DNA of 24,128 nt from Bacteroidales bacterium (GTDB taxonomy: Bacteria > Bacteroidota > Bacteroidia > Bacteroidales > UBA932): NCBI GenBank assembly GCA_016281435.1, contig JAEEIQ010000012.1, positions 1 through 24,128 of the forward strand, read 5' to 3'. Of the stretch, positions 15,250-23,465 are shown piece after piece. Every line of letters starts with the position of its first letter. The stretch's first letter is position 1. The notes under the pieces were generated by a model. The model was not told the origin of the DNA. It saw nothing but the letters and a program-made list of their open reading frames with translations, and did no database searches. The translations under genes were made by a program, and so were the position numbers.

Positions 15250-15282
15250 AAAAAACGCAATTATAATGTGGATTTACGAAAA

Positions 15283-16314
15283 TCAGCGAACCCTGAGAGT
15301 CTGGCCTATCTTGATTTTCGCTTCGCGGCTGATGCCGTTCAGGCGGCAGATTTCCGCGACCGTGGTGCCATATTTCCGGGCAAGACCCATCAGGGTGTCG
15401 CCTGAAACGACTTTGTGGTATTTCGCAGCGGCAAGTTCGGCGGCAATCCTCTCGGCCTCAGCCCGCTCTTCCTCCTCGGTACGGTAAATCTCGTCCTCGT
15501 CCTCCACGGACCGGGCCACATAATTGCTGCCCGGCAGCAGATGCCTGGTCTTCAAGACGAACACGCCGCTGCGCAATTCGCCCTTCCCGAAATCCGCAAT
15601 CCACTGGGGATCGAAGGCAAAGCCGTGCCAGCGGGTCTCGAAATGGAGATGCGGCCCGGTCGAGCGTCCCGTGCTGCCCCCGAGTCCTATCACGTCACCG
15701 GAAGCTACCCAGTCGCCGGGAGACACATCCCGCTGCGACAGATGCGCATAAGTGGTCTCGAGACCTGAAGGGTGGCGTATGACCACCACATTACCGAAGC
15801 TCCTGTTGTACTGGGAGATGCGGACTTTCCCCGGGAAGGCGGCATAGACGGGGGTTCCCGTCGGAAGCGGCAGGTCGACGCCCATGTGCATGCGTCCGCG
15901 CCTGCGCCCGAACTTCGAGTACACAGGCACGCTGCGGGGACATGTCCATCTGGAAGCCGAGTCCACAAGCCAAAGGGTAACCCTTGACGGAAGGTCGGCA
16001 AGGCTTTCCTTGTACGGGTTGATCGTCCGGGTGTCCCAGTGGTCCGAGAATTCAGGATCCTTATCCATTTCCACGGGAGCCCTGAAGTATTCCCAGCTGT
16101 GGTCGGAGCGCAGCAGGAGCTTCACCCTCGGGTCCGAAGTTTCAAGGGTGTCCACGGCGGGAGCCTCCTCCCCGGGGATGAGCGATTTTACAGGATGCTT
16201 CGCGGGACGCGGAATGAGCAGTTCCGCCTGCTTCATGCTGATACGGGACCTGTCCTGCGCGGAAGCGCACAGGCCAAGGCACAACAGCAACAGGACACCG
16301 GTGTACCTTCCCAT
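15283..16314 (-). CDS. Secreted M23 peptidoglycan endopeptidase with C-terminal LysM domain
   Basis: A 343-residue cell-wall hydrolase. A signal peptide (cleavage near ASA-Q, residue 19-20) is followed by an undefined region of about 110 residues, then a LytM/M23 zinc peptidase domain (about 125-240). The zinc ligands and catalytic residues are complete: MGVDLP with His143 and Asp147, YAHL (His191), and PHLHFE (His222 and His224). A short Glu/Ala-rich linker with coiled-coil character (about 277-298) leads to one LysM peptidoglycan-binding module (299-343, HKVVSGDTLMGLARKYG, ending LRVR). It is predicted to be periplasmic and to cut peptide cross-links. It starts 2 nt after the phosphomannomutase stop and is the last gene of the ruvX-def-mutase operon. 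Confidence 0.92.
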   Translation of the reverse strand: MGRYTGVLLLLCLGLCASAQDRSRISMKQAELLIPRPAKHPVKSLIPGEEAPAVDTLETSDPRVKLLLRSDHSWEYFRAPVEMDKDPEFSDHWDTRTINPYKESLADLPSRVTLWLVDSASRWTCPRSVPVYSKFGRRRGRMHMGVDLPLPTGTPVYAAFPGKVRISQYNRSFGNVVVIRHPSGLETTYAHLSQRDVSPGDWVASGDVIGLGGSTGRSTGPHLHFETRWHGFAFDPQWIADFGKGELRSGVFVLKTRHLLPGSNYVARSVEDEDEIYRTEEEERAEAERIAAELAAAKYHKVVSGDTLMGLARKYGTTVAEICRLNGISREAKIKIGQTLRVR

Positions 16315-16316
16315 CC

Positions 16317-17684
16317 CTAGGAACGGACAGCGCCGAATTTCGATTCAAGCAGCTCCGTCGTGCGGGCAATCCTGTCCTTCAGCACGTCGGGATCCACCGC
16401 CTCGCAGATGAAACGGAGATAAGGTTCCGTATTGGAAGGACGGATATTGAACCACCATCCCGGGAACTCCAGCCTGTAGCCGTCGAAATCCATCACGGCT
16501 GTCGGCTTCTCCATGGACTCGAACATGGCCTTTACGGCCTCCATGGCCCCGGCCTTGTCCTCGACGCGGAAATTGATCTCGCCCGAGTTCTTGTATGTGG
16601 ACATGCTGTCGATCATCCCGCTGAGCGTCCTGCCTTCACGCTTGAGGGCCGAAACGATGCGAAGGACGATGATGCTTGCGAGCATGCCGCTGTCGGAATA
16701 GAAGAAATCCTTGAAATAGTAGTGCCCGGCGAGTTCGCCACCCCACAGGCCGTCAATCTCGCGGAGCTTGGGAGCGGCAAAGGCACGTCCTACACGCCAT
16801 GTATGCAGGTCGGCTCCGTATTTTTCAAGATACTCGCCCACCGCCTTCGAGGATCGGATTTCCTGGAGGACGCGGGGATTCTTCTCTCCCCTCTCGACGC
16901 AGAAATACAGCGCCATCATGCCTATGATGAGGTCCGGAGCGACGAAGCGCGCCTTGTCGTCCACGAACATCACCCTGTCGGCATCACCGTCGTAGATCAC
17001 GCCGAGGTCAGCGCCGCTCTTGCGTACCAGTTCCCTCAGCGGCTCGACGTTCCTGGCCACGAGGGGATTGGGTTCATGGTTCGGGAAGCGCCCGTCTATG
17101 GTATCGAAGAGCCATTCCGCGTTCTCCCCTGCATAGATTTCCTTTGCAAAGAGGTTGGCCATTCCGTTGGAAAGGTCGAAAGCTATCTTGAGATTGGAAT
17201 AATCGCCCTTGAACTTTTTAAGGAATGCAATGTAGTCGGGCTTGATATCTATCTGGCGAACGACGCCGCGGCGGGCGGCGACAGGGGTCGGACGGCCCTC
17301 GTCGATCCAGGCTTTGATTTGTCCGAGTCCGGTGTCGAGGCCGACGGGGAGCGCATTCTCGCGGGATACCTTCATCCCGTTGTACTCGGCCGGATTGTGG
17401 GAAGCCGTTATCTGGACGGAGGCCTTGTATCCGTAATTGGCAGTCCCGAAATAGACAAGCGGAGTGCTGGAAAGGCCGATGTCGTCGACATCGGCGCCGG
17501 CATCCGTGATGCCCTTTATTAGGTAATCGTGGACTTCGGGGGAAGAGACGCGGCAATCGCGTCCCACCAGCACCTTGCCGGCCCCCAGCAGACCGGGGAT
17601 GAAATAACCGACCTTGTAGGCCGTATCCTTGTCAAAATCGACATTGTAGATTCCTCTGATGTCGTAAGCGTGAAATGCTCCCAT
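16317..17684 (-). CDS. Phosphomannomutase/phosphoglucomutase (alpha-D-phosphohexomutase family)
   Basis: Interconverts hexose 1- and 6-phosphates, supplying mannose-1-P or glucose-1-P for surface glycans; cytosolic. The 455 residues show the four family signatures in order: phosphoserine loop TASHNP (93-98, Ser95), metal-binding DGDADR (232-237), sugar-specificity loop GGELAGH (315-321) and phosphate-binding RPSNTEPYLR (415-424). Length and motif set match the bacterial PMM/PGM (AlgC/ManB) group rather than the longer glucose-only phosphoglucomutases. The sugar loop reads GELAG where many relatives have GEMSG, a conservative change. It starts 5 nt after def and ends 2 nt before the M23-LysM gene. 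Confidence 0.94.
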   Translation of the reverse strand: MGAFHAYDIRGIYNVDFDKDTAYKVGYFIPGLLGAGKVLVGRDCRVSSPEVHDYLIKGITDAGADVDDIGLSSTPLVYFGTANYGYKASVQITASHNPAEYNGMKVSRENALPVGLDTGLGQIKAWIDEGRPTPVAARRGVVRQIDIKPDYIAFLKKFKGDYSNLKIAFDLSNGMANLFAKEIYAGENAEWLFDTIDGRFPNHEPNPLVARNVEPLRELVRKSGADLGVIYDGDADRVMFVDDKARFVAPDLIIGMMALYFCVERGEKNPRVLQEIRSSKAVGEYLEKYGADLHTWRVGRAFAAPKLREIDGLWGGELAGHYYFKDFFYSDSGMLASIIVLRIVSALKREGRTLSGMIDSMSTYKNSGEINFRVEDKAGAMEAVKAMFESMEKPTAVMDFDGYRLEFPGWWFNIRPSNTEPYLRFICEAVDPDVLKDRIARTTELLESKFGAVRS

Positions 17685-17689
17685 GGTTA

Positions 17690-18244
17690 TTATCTGATTT
17701 TAGCGTTATAACGTGTCGGGACCTTGCCCCTGGCGATATTCTGAAGCTTCTTCGACAGCATCTTCTTGCGTATGGGGGCGACCAGGTCGGTGAAAAGCAC
17801 TCCGTCCAGGTGGGACATTTCGTGCTGGACCATGCGGCAGGCGAAGCCGGCAAGGTGCTCCGTGACCTTCTTGAAAGACTCGTCGTAGTACTCGACCGTG
17901 ATCTCGGACGGGCGCGTGACGTCTGAATAAATGCCCGGTACGCTCAGGCAGCCCTCCGAGTATTCGCACTTCGTCCCGCTTTCCTCCGTCACGACCGGGT
18001 TGATCATGACACGGACGAAATCCTTCAGGTAATCGTAAGTGTCGGCAAGTTCACGGCCGTCCACGATAAGCACGCGGAGGCTGACCCCGATCTGCGGGGC
18101 GGCAAGTCCCACCCCGTCCGCCTTGACGAGAGTGTCCTTGAGGTCCTCGACGAGCCCGGCAAGTTCTTCCTTCTTGTTCAGGTCGGCGGGCTGCGCTTTC
18201 TGCCGCAGCACCTCCGAGCCGTAAAGATAAATTGGTCTGATCAT
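17690..18244 (-). CDS. def: Peptide deformylase
   Basis: Removes the formyl group from the N-terminal methionine of new proteins; cytosolic, ribosome-associated metalloenzyme. The 184 residues carry all three signatures: GVGLAAPQ (44-51), EGCLS (97-101, metal ligand Cys99) and QHEMSHLDG (140-148, HExxH with His141, Glu142 and His145). A short insertion-containing loop between the first and second motifs and the length are usual for Bacteroidota enzymes. The ATG overlaps the ruvX stop by 4 nt (ATGA), so translation is coupled to ruvX. Confidence 0.97.
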   Translation of the reverse strand: MIRPIYLYGSEVLRQKAQPADLNKKEELAGLVEDLKDTLVKADGVGLAAPQIGVSLRVLIVDGRELADTYDYLKDFVRVMINPVVTEESGTKCEYSEGCLSVPGIYSDVTRPSEITVEYYDESFKKVTEHLAGFACRMVQHEMSHLDGVLFTDLVAPIRKKMLSKKLQNIARGKVPTRYNAKIR

Positions 18245-18666
18245 CTTTCTTTTCTGTTTTCGCGGTCGAGCCAGCCCTGGAGGATGATGGCAGCGCTGAT
18301 CTTGTCCACGGATGTCTTGTCCCTGCGCTTCGATTTTTTCATCCCGCCGTCCAGCATGGCCCTGTGGGCAAGAACCGTCGTAAACCTTTCATCCTCAAGA
18401 CTGACGGGGACGCCGGGGAAAGCCTTGGACAATTTCGCGACCATCGCCTGCACGCCCGGAGCCGATGCGGAAAGCGAACCGTCCATGTTGGTCGGCCATC
18501 CGACGACGAAGCGGACAGGCGTTTCGGACAGGGCGTATTTTTGCAGATAATCTATTATCTTTGCAGTCGGCACCGTATCCAGGGCGGAAGCGAAAATGCG
18601 GAGCGGATCGCTCACTGCGAGACCCGTACGCACTTCCCCGTAGTCTATACCTATAATTCTGTCCAC
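18241..18666 (-). CDS. ruvX: RuvX/YqgF-family Holliday junction resolvase (16S rRNA-processing nuclease homologue)
   Basis: A 141-residue RNase H-fold nuclease. The family is implicated in pre-16S rRNA 5' maturation and in Holliday-junction resolution. Motifs: GIDYG (catalytic Asp8), VVGWPTNMDG (54-63), LEDERFTT (90-97) and the final acidic DKISAAIIL (Asp121). The best start is a GTG at 18664-18666: the family begins with two to six residues before the GIDYG motif, and no in-frame ATG lies closer. The promoter box ends 7 nt upstream of this GTG, so the mRNA is predicted to be nearly leaderless. It heads the ruvX-def-mutase-M23 operon. Confidence 0.94.
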   Translation of the reverse strand: MDRIIGIDYGEVRTGLAVSDPLRIFASALDTVPTAKIIDYLQKYALSETPVRFVVGWPTNMDGSLSASAPGVQAMVAKLSKAFPGVPVSLEDERFTTVLAHRAMLDGGMKKSKRRDKTSVDKISAAIILQGWLDRENRKER

Positions 18667-18673
18667 GATGGCG

Positions 18674-18704
18674 CAAATTTAATGCAAAAGTATGGGAACA
18701 CAAA
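18674..18704 (-). promoter_or_regulatory. Consensus Bacteroidota promoter of the ruvX operon
   Basis: On the minus strand TTTG (18701-18704), 19 nt and TAAATTTG (18674-18681) give a full match to the consensus. The -33 element lies inside the first codons of the divergent M23 gene. The box ends 7 nt before the ruvX GTG, leaving a leader of only a few nucleotides. Confidence 0.82.
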
Positions 18705-19543
18705 ATAAAGCGGACTGGAACAAGGCTTACCGGCTGACCCTGATAGAGGACCAGACGCACAAGAGGCTGAAGGCGTACAGGTTCACCAAGCTGGGCTTCC
18801 TGCTGGCTGCTATAACGGTCACAGTGGTCGTGGTCGGAAGCATCTGGGCCCTTATCGCCCTGACGCCCCTCAGGACGACGATCCCGGGCTATCCCGACGC
18901 CAACACCAAGCGCCTGGCCATACAGAACGCCATACGCATCGACTCCCTCGAGAACGTCATCACCCGCTGGGAACTGTACTCGGACAACCTCAGCCGTGTA
19001 CTTGCTGGACGCGAGACCATCTCCATAGACAGCATAATCAAGGGCAATACGACCCGTTACCTGCGAGCCAAGTCTGCCGAAGAACTGGTCCGCCAGGATT
19101 CCATCCTCCGCGCCAACGTGAACGCGGAAGAGCAGTTCGGAGTGTCGGGGACGGCCCGCCGCGAACTGCCCATAGAAGGCATACACTTCTTCTGCCCGAT
19201 GAAGGGCGTCGTCTCCGAGGGCTTTGACATGGTCCTGCATCCCGCGATGGACATAACGGCGCCGAAGGGCACATCCGTGATGGCCGTGCTGGACGGCACC
19301 GTGATCTCCGCCGGATGGAACGACGAGACCGGGTATTCCATCGTCCTGCAGCACGAAGGGGACATAATCTCCATATACCGGCACAACCAGAAGCTGCTCC
19401 GCAAGACCGGGGACAAGGTCAGCGCCGGGACCGCGATCGCCCTCGTCGGATCCACCGGGTCGCTCTCCACGGGGGACCACCTGCATTTCGAACTCTGGTA
19501 CAAGGGCACGGCGGTCGATCCAGCAAGGTTCATCAGTTTCTGA
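18692..19543 (+). CDS. Membrane-anchored M23 peptidoglycan endopeptidase
   Basis: A 283-residue inner-membrane protein. It has a short cytoplasmic N-terminus (NKAYRLTLIEDQTHKRLKAY, a segment I recall from Bacteroidota M23 proteins), one transmembrane helix (about 34-58), and a periplasmic stem with coiled-coil character (about 70-145). The M23/LytM domain occupies about 160-283. Metal and catalytic residues are present: HPAMD (His183, Asp187), YRHN (His231) and HLHFE (His263, His265), so it should be an active D,D- or L,D-endopeptidase rather than a degenerate LytM factor. It starts only 25 nt from the divergent ruvX start and is followed 1 nt later by dxr. A possible -7 box (TATCTTTG, 18556-18563) lies inside ruvX but without a well-placed -33. 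Confidence 0.92.
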   Translation: MGTQNKADWNKAYRLTLIEDQTHKRLKAYRFTKLGFLLAAITVTVVVVGSIWALIALTPLRTTIPGYPDANTKRLAIQNAIRIDSLENVITRWELYSDNLSRVLAGRETISIDSIIKGNTTRYLRAKSAEELVRQDSILRANVNAEEQFGVSGTARRELPIEGIHFFCPMKGVVSEGFDMVLHPAMDITAPKGTSVMAVLDGTVISAGWNDETGYSIVLQHEGDIISIYRHNQKLLRKTGDKVSAGTAIALVGSTGSLSTGDHLHFELWYKGTAVDPARFISF

Positions 19544-19544
19544 C

Positions 19545-20708
19545 ATGGAAGGAAAGAGAAGAATAGCCATCCTCGGTTCGACCGGCTCCATTGGGACTCA
19601 GACGCTGGACGTCGTCCGCCGGCATCCGGACCGTTTCGAAGTAGAACTGATTTCAGCCAACAACAGCGCAGAAGCGCTTATCCGGCAGGCCCGGGAATTT
19701 GACGTCAACAACGTCGTCATCTGCAACGAGGCCCACTACAAGGAGGTCGCCGACGCACTCCAGCCCGAGGGCATCAAGGTATTCGCGGGCATCGACAGTT
19801 TGTGCTCGCTGGTCCGTTCCGACGGCCTGGACATCGTGGTCGGAGCCATGGTCGGCTTCAGCGGATTGCGGCCCACCCTCGAGGCGCTCCGCTCCGGGCA
19901 CATCATCGCCCTCGCGAACAAGGAGACCCTCGTGGCCGCCGGCGACATCGTGATGGAAGCCGCCAGGCAGGCCGGCGCGCCCATAATCCCGGTGGATTCG
20001 GAGCATTCCGCAATCTTCCAATGCCTGCTGGGCGCATGTGACAATCCGATTGAAAAAATCCTCCTTACCGCATCCGGAGGGCCTTTCCGGCAGTGGGACA
20101 AGGAGCGTATCGCCGGGGCGACCAGGGACGATGCCCTCAAGCACCCGAACTGGAACATGGGCGCAAAGATCACCATCGACTCGGCGACCATGATGAACAA
20201 GGGGTTCGAAGTCATCGAAGCCTGCCACCTCTTTGGCGTGGGCCCGGAGAGGATCGAAGTGGTCGTCCATCCCGAATCCATCGTCCACTCGATGGTGCAG
20301 TTCTCGGACGGAGCCGTCATGGCCCAGATGGGATGGCCGGACATGCGTGAGCCCATCGCGCTCGCCCTGGCATTCCCGGAAAGGCTTGAGATCGGCAACC
20401 GGAAGCTGGATTTCGCGACGCTCGGAAGCCTTACGTTCAGCAAGCCCGACACGGACCGATTCCCTGCCCTGGGACTCGCATTCGAAGCCATGAAACGTGG
20501 AGGGAACATTCCCTGCGCCATGAATGCGGCCAATGAAGTAGCCGTCGCTGCCTTCCTCGACAGACGCATCGGTTTCATGGACATCCCGGCCATAGTGGAA
20601 AAGGTAATGGACGGCACTGATTTTGCAGGTAAACCGAGCCTGGACGACATTTTCCAGACCGACGCGGACGCTGCGGCCAGGGCCCGGGAGATCGTCGCTT
20701 CCATTTAG
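19545..20708 (+). CDS. dxr: 1-deoxy-D-xylulose 5-phosphate reductoisomerase
   Basis: Converts DXP to 2-C-methyl-D-erythritol 4-phosphate with NADPH, the committed step of the MEP isoprenoid pathway; cytosolic and the target of fosmidomycin. The 387 residues match the family length. NADPH motif GSTGSIG is at 11-17. Further family segments are LANKETLVAAG, PVDSEHSAIFQ (acidic metal ligands), TASGGPF, HPNWNMGAKITIDSATMMNKG, and the VHPESIVHSMV and NAANEVAVAAFL regions. The ATG follows the upstream M23 stop by 1 nt, and rseP follows 7 nt later. The M23-dxr-rseP-DUF4837 order is one I regard as common in Bacteroidales. Confidence 0.98.
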   Translation: MEGKRRIAILGSTGSIGTQTLDVVRRHPDRFEVELISANNSAEALIRQAREFDVNNVVICNEAHYKEVADALQPEGIKVFAGIDSLCSLVRSDGLDIVVGAMVGFSGLRPTLEALRSGHIIALANKETLVAAGDIVMEAARQAGAPIIPVDSEHSAIFQCLLGACDNPIEKILLTASGGPFRQWDKERIAGATRDDALKHPNWNMGAKITIDSATMMNKGFEVIEACHLFGVGPERIEVVVHPESIVHSMVQFSDGAVMAQMGWPDMREPIALALAFPERLEIGNRKLDFATLGSLTFSKPDTDRFPALGLAFEAMKRGGNIPCAMNAANEVAVAAFLDRRIGFMDIPAIVEKVMDGTDFAGKPSLDDIFQTDADAAARAREIVASI

Positions 20709-20715
20709 GAAAGAG

Positions 20716-22017
20716 ATGGCTGTTCTCATGAAAATATTGCAAGTCATCCTTGCCCTATCCCTGCTGATCGTACTGCACGAATTCGGCCACTTTACCTTTG
20801 CCAAGATCTTCCGCATACGCGTCGAAAAGTTTTATCTCTTCTTCGACGTCGGAGGCAAGGCCCTTCTGCGCTTCCGCATCGGCGAGACCGAATACGGCAT
20901 AGGCTGGCTTCCTCTCGGCGGCTACTGCAAGATAGCCGGCATGGTGGATGAGTCCATGGACACGGAGTCCCTGAGGAAAGAACCGCAGCCCTGGGAATTC
21001 CGTACCAAGCCGGCCTGGCAGAGACTTCTTGTAATGAGCGGCGGAGTCCTGTTCAACTTCATCTTCGCCGTAATCGTCTATTGTTCGATCATGGGCATCT
21101 GGGGCGAATCCTACGTCAGCAACGAGGGCAGCCACGTCTATGTCAACGGGCTGGCATACGAGATGGGGTTCCGCAACGGAGACGAGATACTGCGCTTCGA
21201 CGATTATGTCCCGGAGAAATTCGGCATGCTGCAGGCTGACCTCGCGAGGCGCAATGTCCGAAAGGCCGTCGTCCTCAGGGGCGCAGACACACTCGACATC
21301 TACATCGACCAGTCGATGATAGGCCAGGTGCTGAACTCGCCCATGATGTTCGACCTTGCCATACCGTTCATCGTGGATTCGGTCGCTTCCGACGGGCCAA
21401 ACGCGGCATCCGGCCTGCTGAAAGGAGACCGGGTCATCGGCTTCGGCGGGAAGGAAGTCCGCTACCTGCAGGATTCGAGGGCGGTCCTTGCCGGTCTTGC
21501 CGGGACAGATACCCAGGCCACGGTCCTCCGCGATGCCGACACCCTTTCCGTCCCTGTCAGCGTGGACAGCGCGGGACGGGTCGGGGTCTACATGCAGCCC
21601 CTGACGCTCAAGACGAAACGATACAACTTCATTTCCGCGATTCCTGCCGGCATCAGGCTGACAGGGGAGACCATAGGAGGGTATCTGAGGGACCTGCGGC
21701 TCCTGGCAAAGCCCTCGACCGGGGCATACAAGTCCGTCGGCAGCTTCGTCGCCATCGGCCAGATCTTCCCCTCGACCTGGGACTGGTACCAGTTCTGCTA
21801 CATCCTCGCCCTGCTGTCGATAATGCTCGGGGTGATGAACCTGCTTCCCATACCCGCCCTGGACGGCGGCCACATAGTATTCACCCTCTATGAGATGATC
21901 ACGGGCAGGAAGCCCTCGGACCGCTTCCTCATGGTGATGCAGGTCATAGGCATGGTGTTCCTCATCGCCCTCATGATGCTCGCCTTCGGCAACGACATCG
22001 GGCGCCTCATCCACTGA
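20716..22017 (+). CDS. rseP: RseP-type site-2 intramembrane zinc metalloprotease
   Basis: A polytopic inner-membrane protease that cuts transmembrane anti-sigma factors and leftover signal peptides. The start at 20716 (MAVLMKILQ) is chosen because a purine-rich GGAAAGAG lies just upstream. An in-frame ATG further upstream, inside dxr, would add 31 residues unlike the family. That gives 433 residues. Zinc motif HEFGH is at 21-25, and the second active-site motif NLLPIPALDGGH at 375-386 supplies the Asp ligand (Asp383). Two PDZ-like domains (about 130-215 and 220-300, with GLAYEMGFRNGDEIL and AASGLLKGDRVIGFGG) lie between the membrane halves. Terminal hydrophobic helices complete the fold. It lies 7 nt after dxr. 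Confidence 0.96.
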   Translation: MAVLMKILQVILALSLLIVLHEFGHFTFAKIFRIRVEKFYLFFDVGGKALLRFRIGETEYGIGWLPLGGYCKIAGMVDESMDTESLRKEPQPWEFRTKPAWQRLLVMSGGVLFNFIFAVIVYCSIMGIWGESYVSNEGSHVYVNGLAYEMGFRNGDEILRFDDYVPEKFGMLQADLARRNVRKAVVLRGADTLDIYIDQSMIGQVLNSPMMFDLAIPFIVDSVASDGPNAASGLLKGDRVIGFGGKEVRYLQDSRAVLAGLAGTDTQATVLRDADTLSVPVSVDSAGRVGVYMQPLTLKTKRYNFISAIPAGIRLTGETIGGYLRDLRLLAKPSTGAYKSVGSFVAIGQIFPSTWDWYQFCYILALLSIMLGVMNLLPIPALDGGHIVFTLYEMITGRKPSDRFLMVMQVIGMVFLIALMMLAFGNDIGRLIH

Positions 22018-22030
22018 AAAACATAAAGTC

Positions 22031-23011
22031 ATGAAACGCATCCCCGCCATTCTCGCCATCCTTCTCGTCCTGGTTTCCTGCGGTTCACGGAACCGGGCCC
22101 TGCTGCCCAGCGTCAGCGGCAAGGCTGGCGAAGTCATCGTGGTCCTCGACAAGGACAACTGGGAAGGGGCCACGGGCAACGCCATCCGCGACCTCCTGGC
22201 ATGCGAATGCCCCTTCCTCCCCCAGGTAGAGCCGCTCTACACCCTTGTAAGCGTGCCTCCAGGAAGTTTCGGCGACCTATTCAAGGTCCACAGGAACATA
22301 GTGTATTTCGAGATAGGGAACCAGACTGAAAAGACAGGCGTGCAGTACCGCCGCGACGTCTGGGCCCTTACCCAGTGCCTCGTGGTCATCAGCGCCCCCG
22401 ACCCCGAGACGGCATGCTCCCTTATCGCGGAGAATGGCAAGACCATAGTCAGCGCCATCGAGCAGGCCGAGCGCGACAGGGTGATACGCAATTCCATCCT
22501 CTACGAGGAGAAGACCCTCGCTCCCGTGGTCTCCGAGGTCTTCGGCGGCTCCCCGCACTTCCCTTCCGGCTACAAGCTGAAGAAAAAGACGGACGATTTC
22601 ATATGGATCGCCGACGAGAAGCAATACACCACCCAGGGCATCCTGATCTACAAGACTCCTGCCCTGAAGGACGACAACTTCACAGTGGAAAACATCATTG
22701 CCCGCCGCAACGAGGTCATGCGGAACAACGTTCCCGGCATGTTCGAGAACACCTGGATGACCACCAGCGAATTCTGGGCTCCGACCGTCGAGCACATCCG
22801 CTACAACGGCCGCAACTTCACCCAGACAAGGGGCCTGTGGGAGGTCCACAACGACTACATGGGCGGTCCCTTCGTGTCCCATTCCTTCTACAGCCCCGAC
22901 GGCAAGGACATCATAACGGCGGAAGCCTTTGTCTATGCGCCCCGTTACGACAAGCGGCAGTATCTGCGCCAGGTCGAGTCGATATTATACTCCTGGGAGT
23001 GGAAGCAGTAA
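22031..23011 (+). CDS. DUF4837 family lipoprotein
   Basis: A 326-residue predicted lipoprotein (signal ending VLVSC, Cys17) of the DUF4837 family, whose biochemical role is unknown. Recognisable segments are the N-terminal SGKAGEVIVVLDKDNWEG, the LPQVEPLYTLVSVPP block and the conserved C-terminal part with TRGLWEVHNDYMGGPFVSHSFYS. The last third is rich in aromatic residues. It starts 13 nt after rseP, and the pair is often adjacent in Bacteroidales. A link to envelope protein quality control is plausible but is inference only. No terminator hairpin is obvious before the next promoter. Confidence 0.9.
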   Translation: MKRIPAILAILLVLVSCGSRNRALLPSVSGKAGEVIVVLDKDNWEGATGNAIRDLLACECPFLPQVEPLYTLVSVPPGSFGDLFKVHRNIVYFEIGNQTEKTGVQYRRDVWALTQCLVVISAPDPETACSLIAENGKTIVSAIEQAERDRVIRNSILYEEKTLAPVVSEVFGGSPHFPSGYKLKKKTDDFIWIADEKQYTTQGILIYKTPALKDDNFTVENIIARRNEVMRNNVPGMFENTWMTTSEFWAPTVEHIRYNGRNFTQTRGLWEVHNDYMGGPFVSHSFYSPDGKDIITAEAFVYAPRYDKRQYLRQVESILYSWEWKQ

Positions 23012-23018
23012 AAATTAT

Positions 23019-23049
23019 TTTGGGTTTTTGATATAATTGACTATCTTTG
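23019..23049 (+). promoter_or_regulatory. Consensus promoter of the tRNA-Glu-rpsT-tRNA-Pro unit
   Basis: TTTG (23019-23022), 19 nt and TATCTTTG (23042-23049) form a full Bacteroidota consensus promoter. Transcription should begin near 23054, leaving a leader of about 35 nt before tRNA-Glu that contains a short GC-rich dyad (23061-23074). Confidence 0.85.
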
Positions 23050-23088
23050 CAGTCCCAAAATCCGCCCAGGCGGACCAAAAGGGTTTTT

Positions 23089-23160
23089 GGTGGGTTCGTA
23101 TAACGGCTAGTACTCAGGATTTTCATTCCTGCAATAGGAGTTCGATTCTCCTACCCACTA
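23089..23160 (+). tRNA. tRNA-Glu (anticodon TTC)
   Basis: A 72-nt cloverleaf. Acceptor GGTGGGT pairs with ACCCACT through a G1·U72 wobble at the end. Anticodon stem CAGGA/TCCTG encloses loop TTTTCAT (TTC, reads GAA/GAG), and T-stem AGGAG/CTCCT is intact. The discriminator is A73 and CCA is not encoded. It lies 23 nt upstream of rpsT, probably on the same primary transcript. Confidence 0.93.
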
Positions 23161-23183
23161 CGAAATATTAAAAAAATAACTAT

Positions 23184-23438
23184 ATGGCAAACAACGCTTC
23201 AGCAGAAAAAGCCTGGCGCCAGAGCGAAAGGCACAGGTTGCACAACAGGTATTACGCAAAGACGACGAGGAACGCTATCCGCGACCTCCGCAACACCAGC
23301 GACAAGAAAACGGCCGAGGAGAACGCTCCGAAGGTTTATGCGATGATCGACAAGCTCGCGAAGATCGGCCTGATCCACAAAAACAAGGCCTCGAACCTCA
23401 AGAGCGGACTTCAGGTCTTCATCAACAAACTTGCTTAA
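23184..23438 (+). CDS. rpsT: 30S ribosomal protein S20
   Basis: An 84-residue, Lys/Arg-rich helical protein that binds the 5' domain of 16S rRNA early in small-subunit assembly. It shows the S20 pattern MANxxSAxKxxRQSERxRxxN near the start, the KTTRNAIRDLRN helix, and the closing GLIHKNKASNLKSGL segment. Length fits the family. It is sandwiched between tRNA-Glu (23 nt upstream) and tRNA-Pro (27 nt downstream) and has no promoter of its own in either gap. It is therefore expected to be released from a shared transcript by tRNA processing. Confidence 0.97.
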   Translation: MANNASAEKAWRQSERHRLHNRYYAKTTRNAIRDLRNTSDKKTAEENAPKVYAMIDKLAKIGLIHKNKASNLKSGLQVFINKLA

Positions 23439-23442
23439 TCTG

Positions 23443-23465
23443 CTGCCTTCGGGCAGTATTTTTTT
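23443..23465 (+). terminator. Terminator-like hairpin between rpsT and tRNA-Pro
   Basis: A short stem CTGCC/GGCAG with a stabilising UUCG loop (23443-23456) is followed by a T-rich run that reaches the first base of tRNA-Pro. It looks like an intrinsic terminator for rpsT. The tRNA beyond it has no visible promoter, so partial read-through is likely. Confidence 0.75.
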
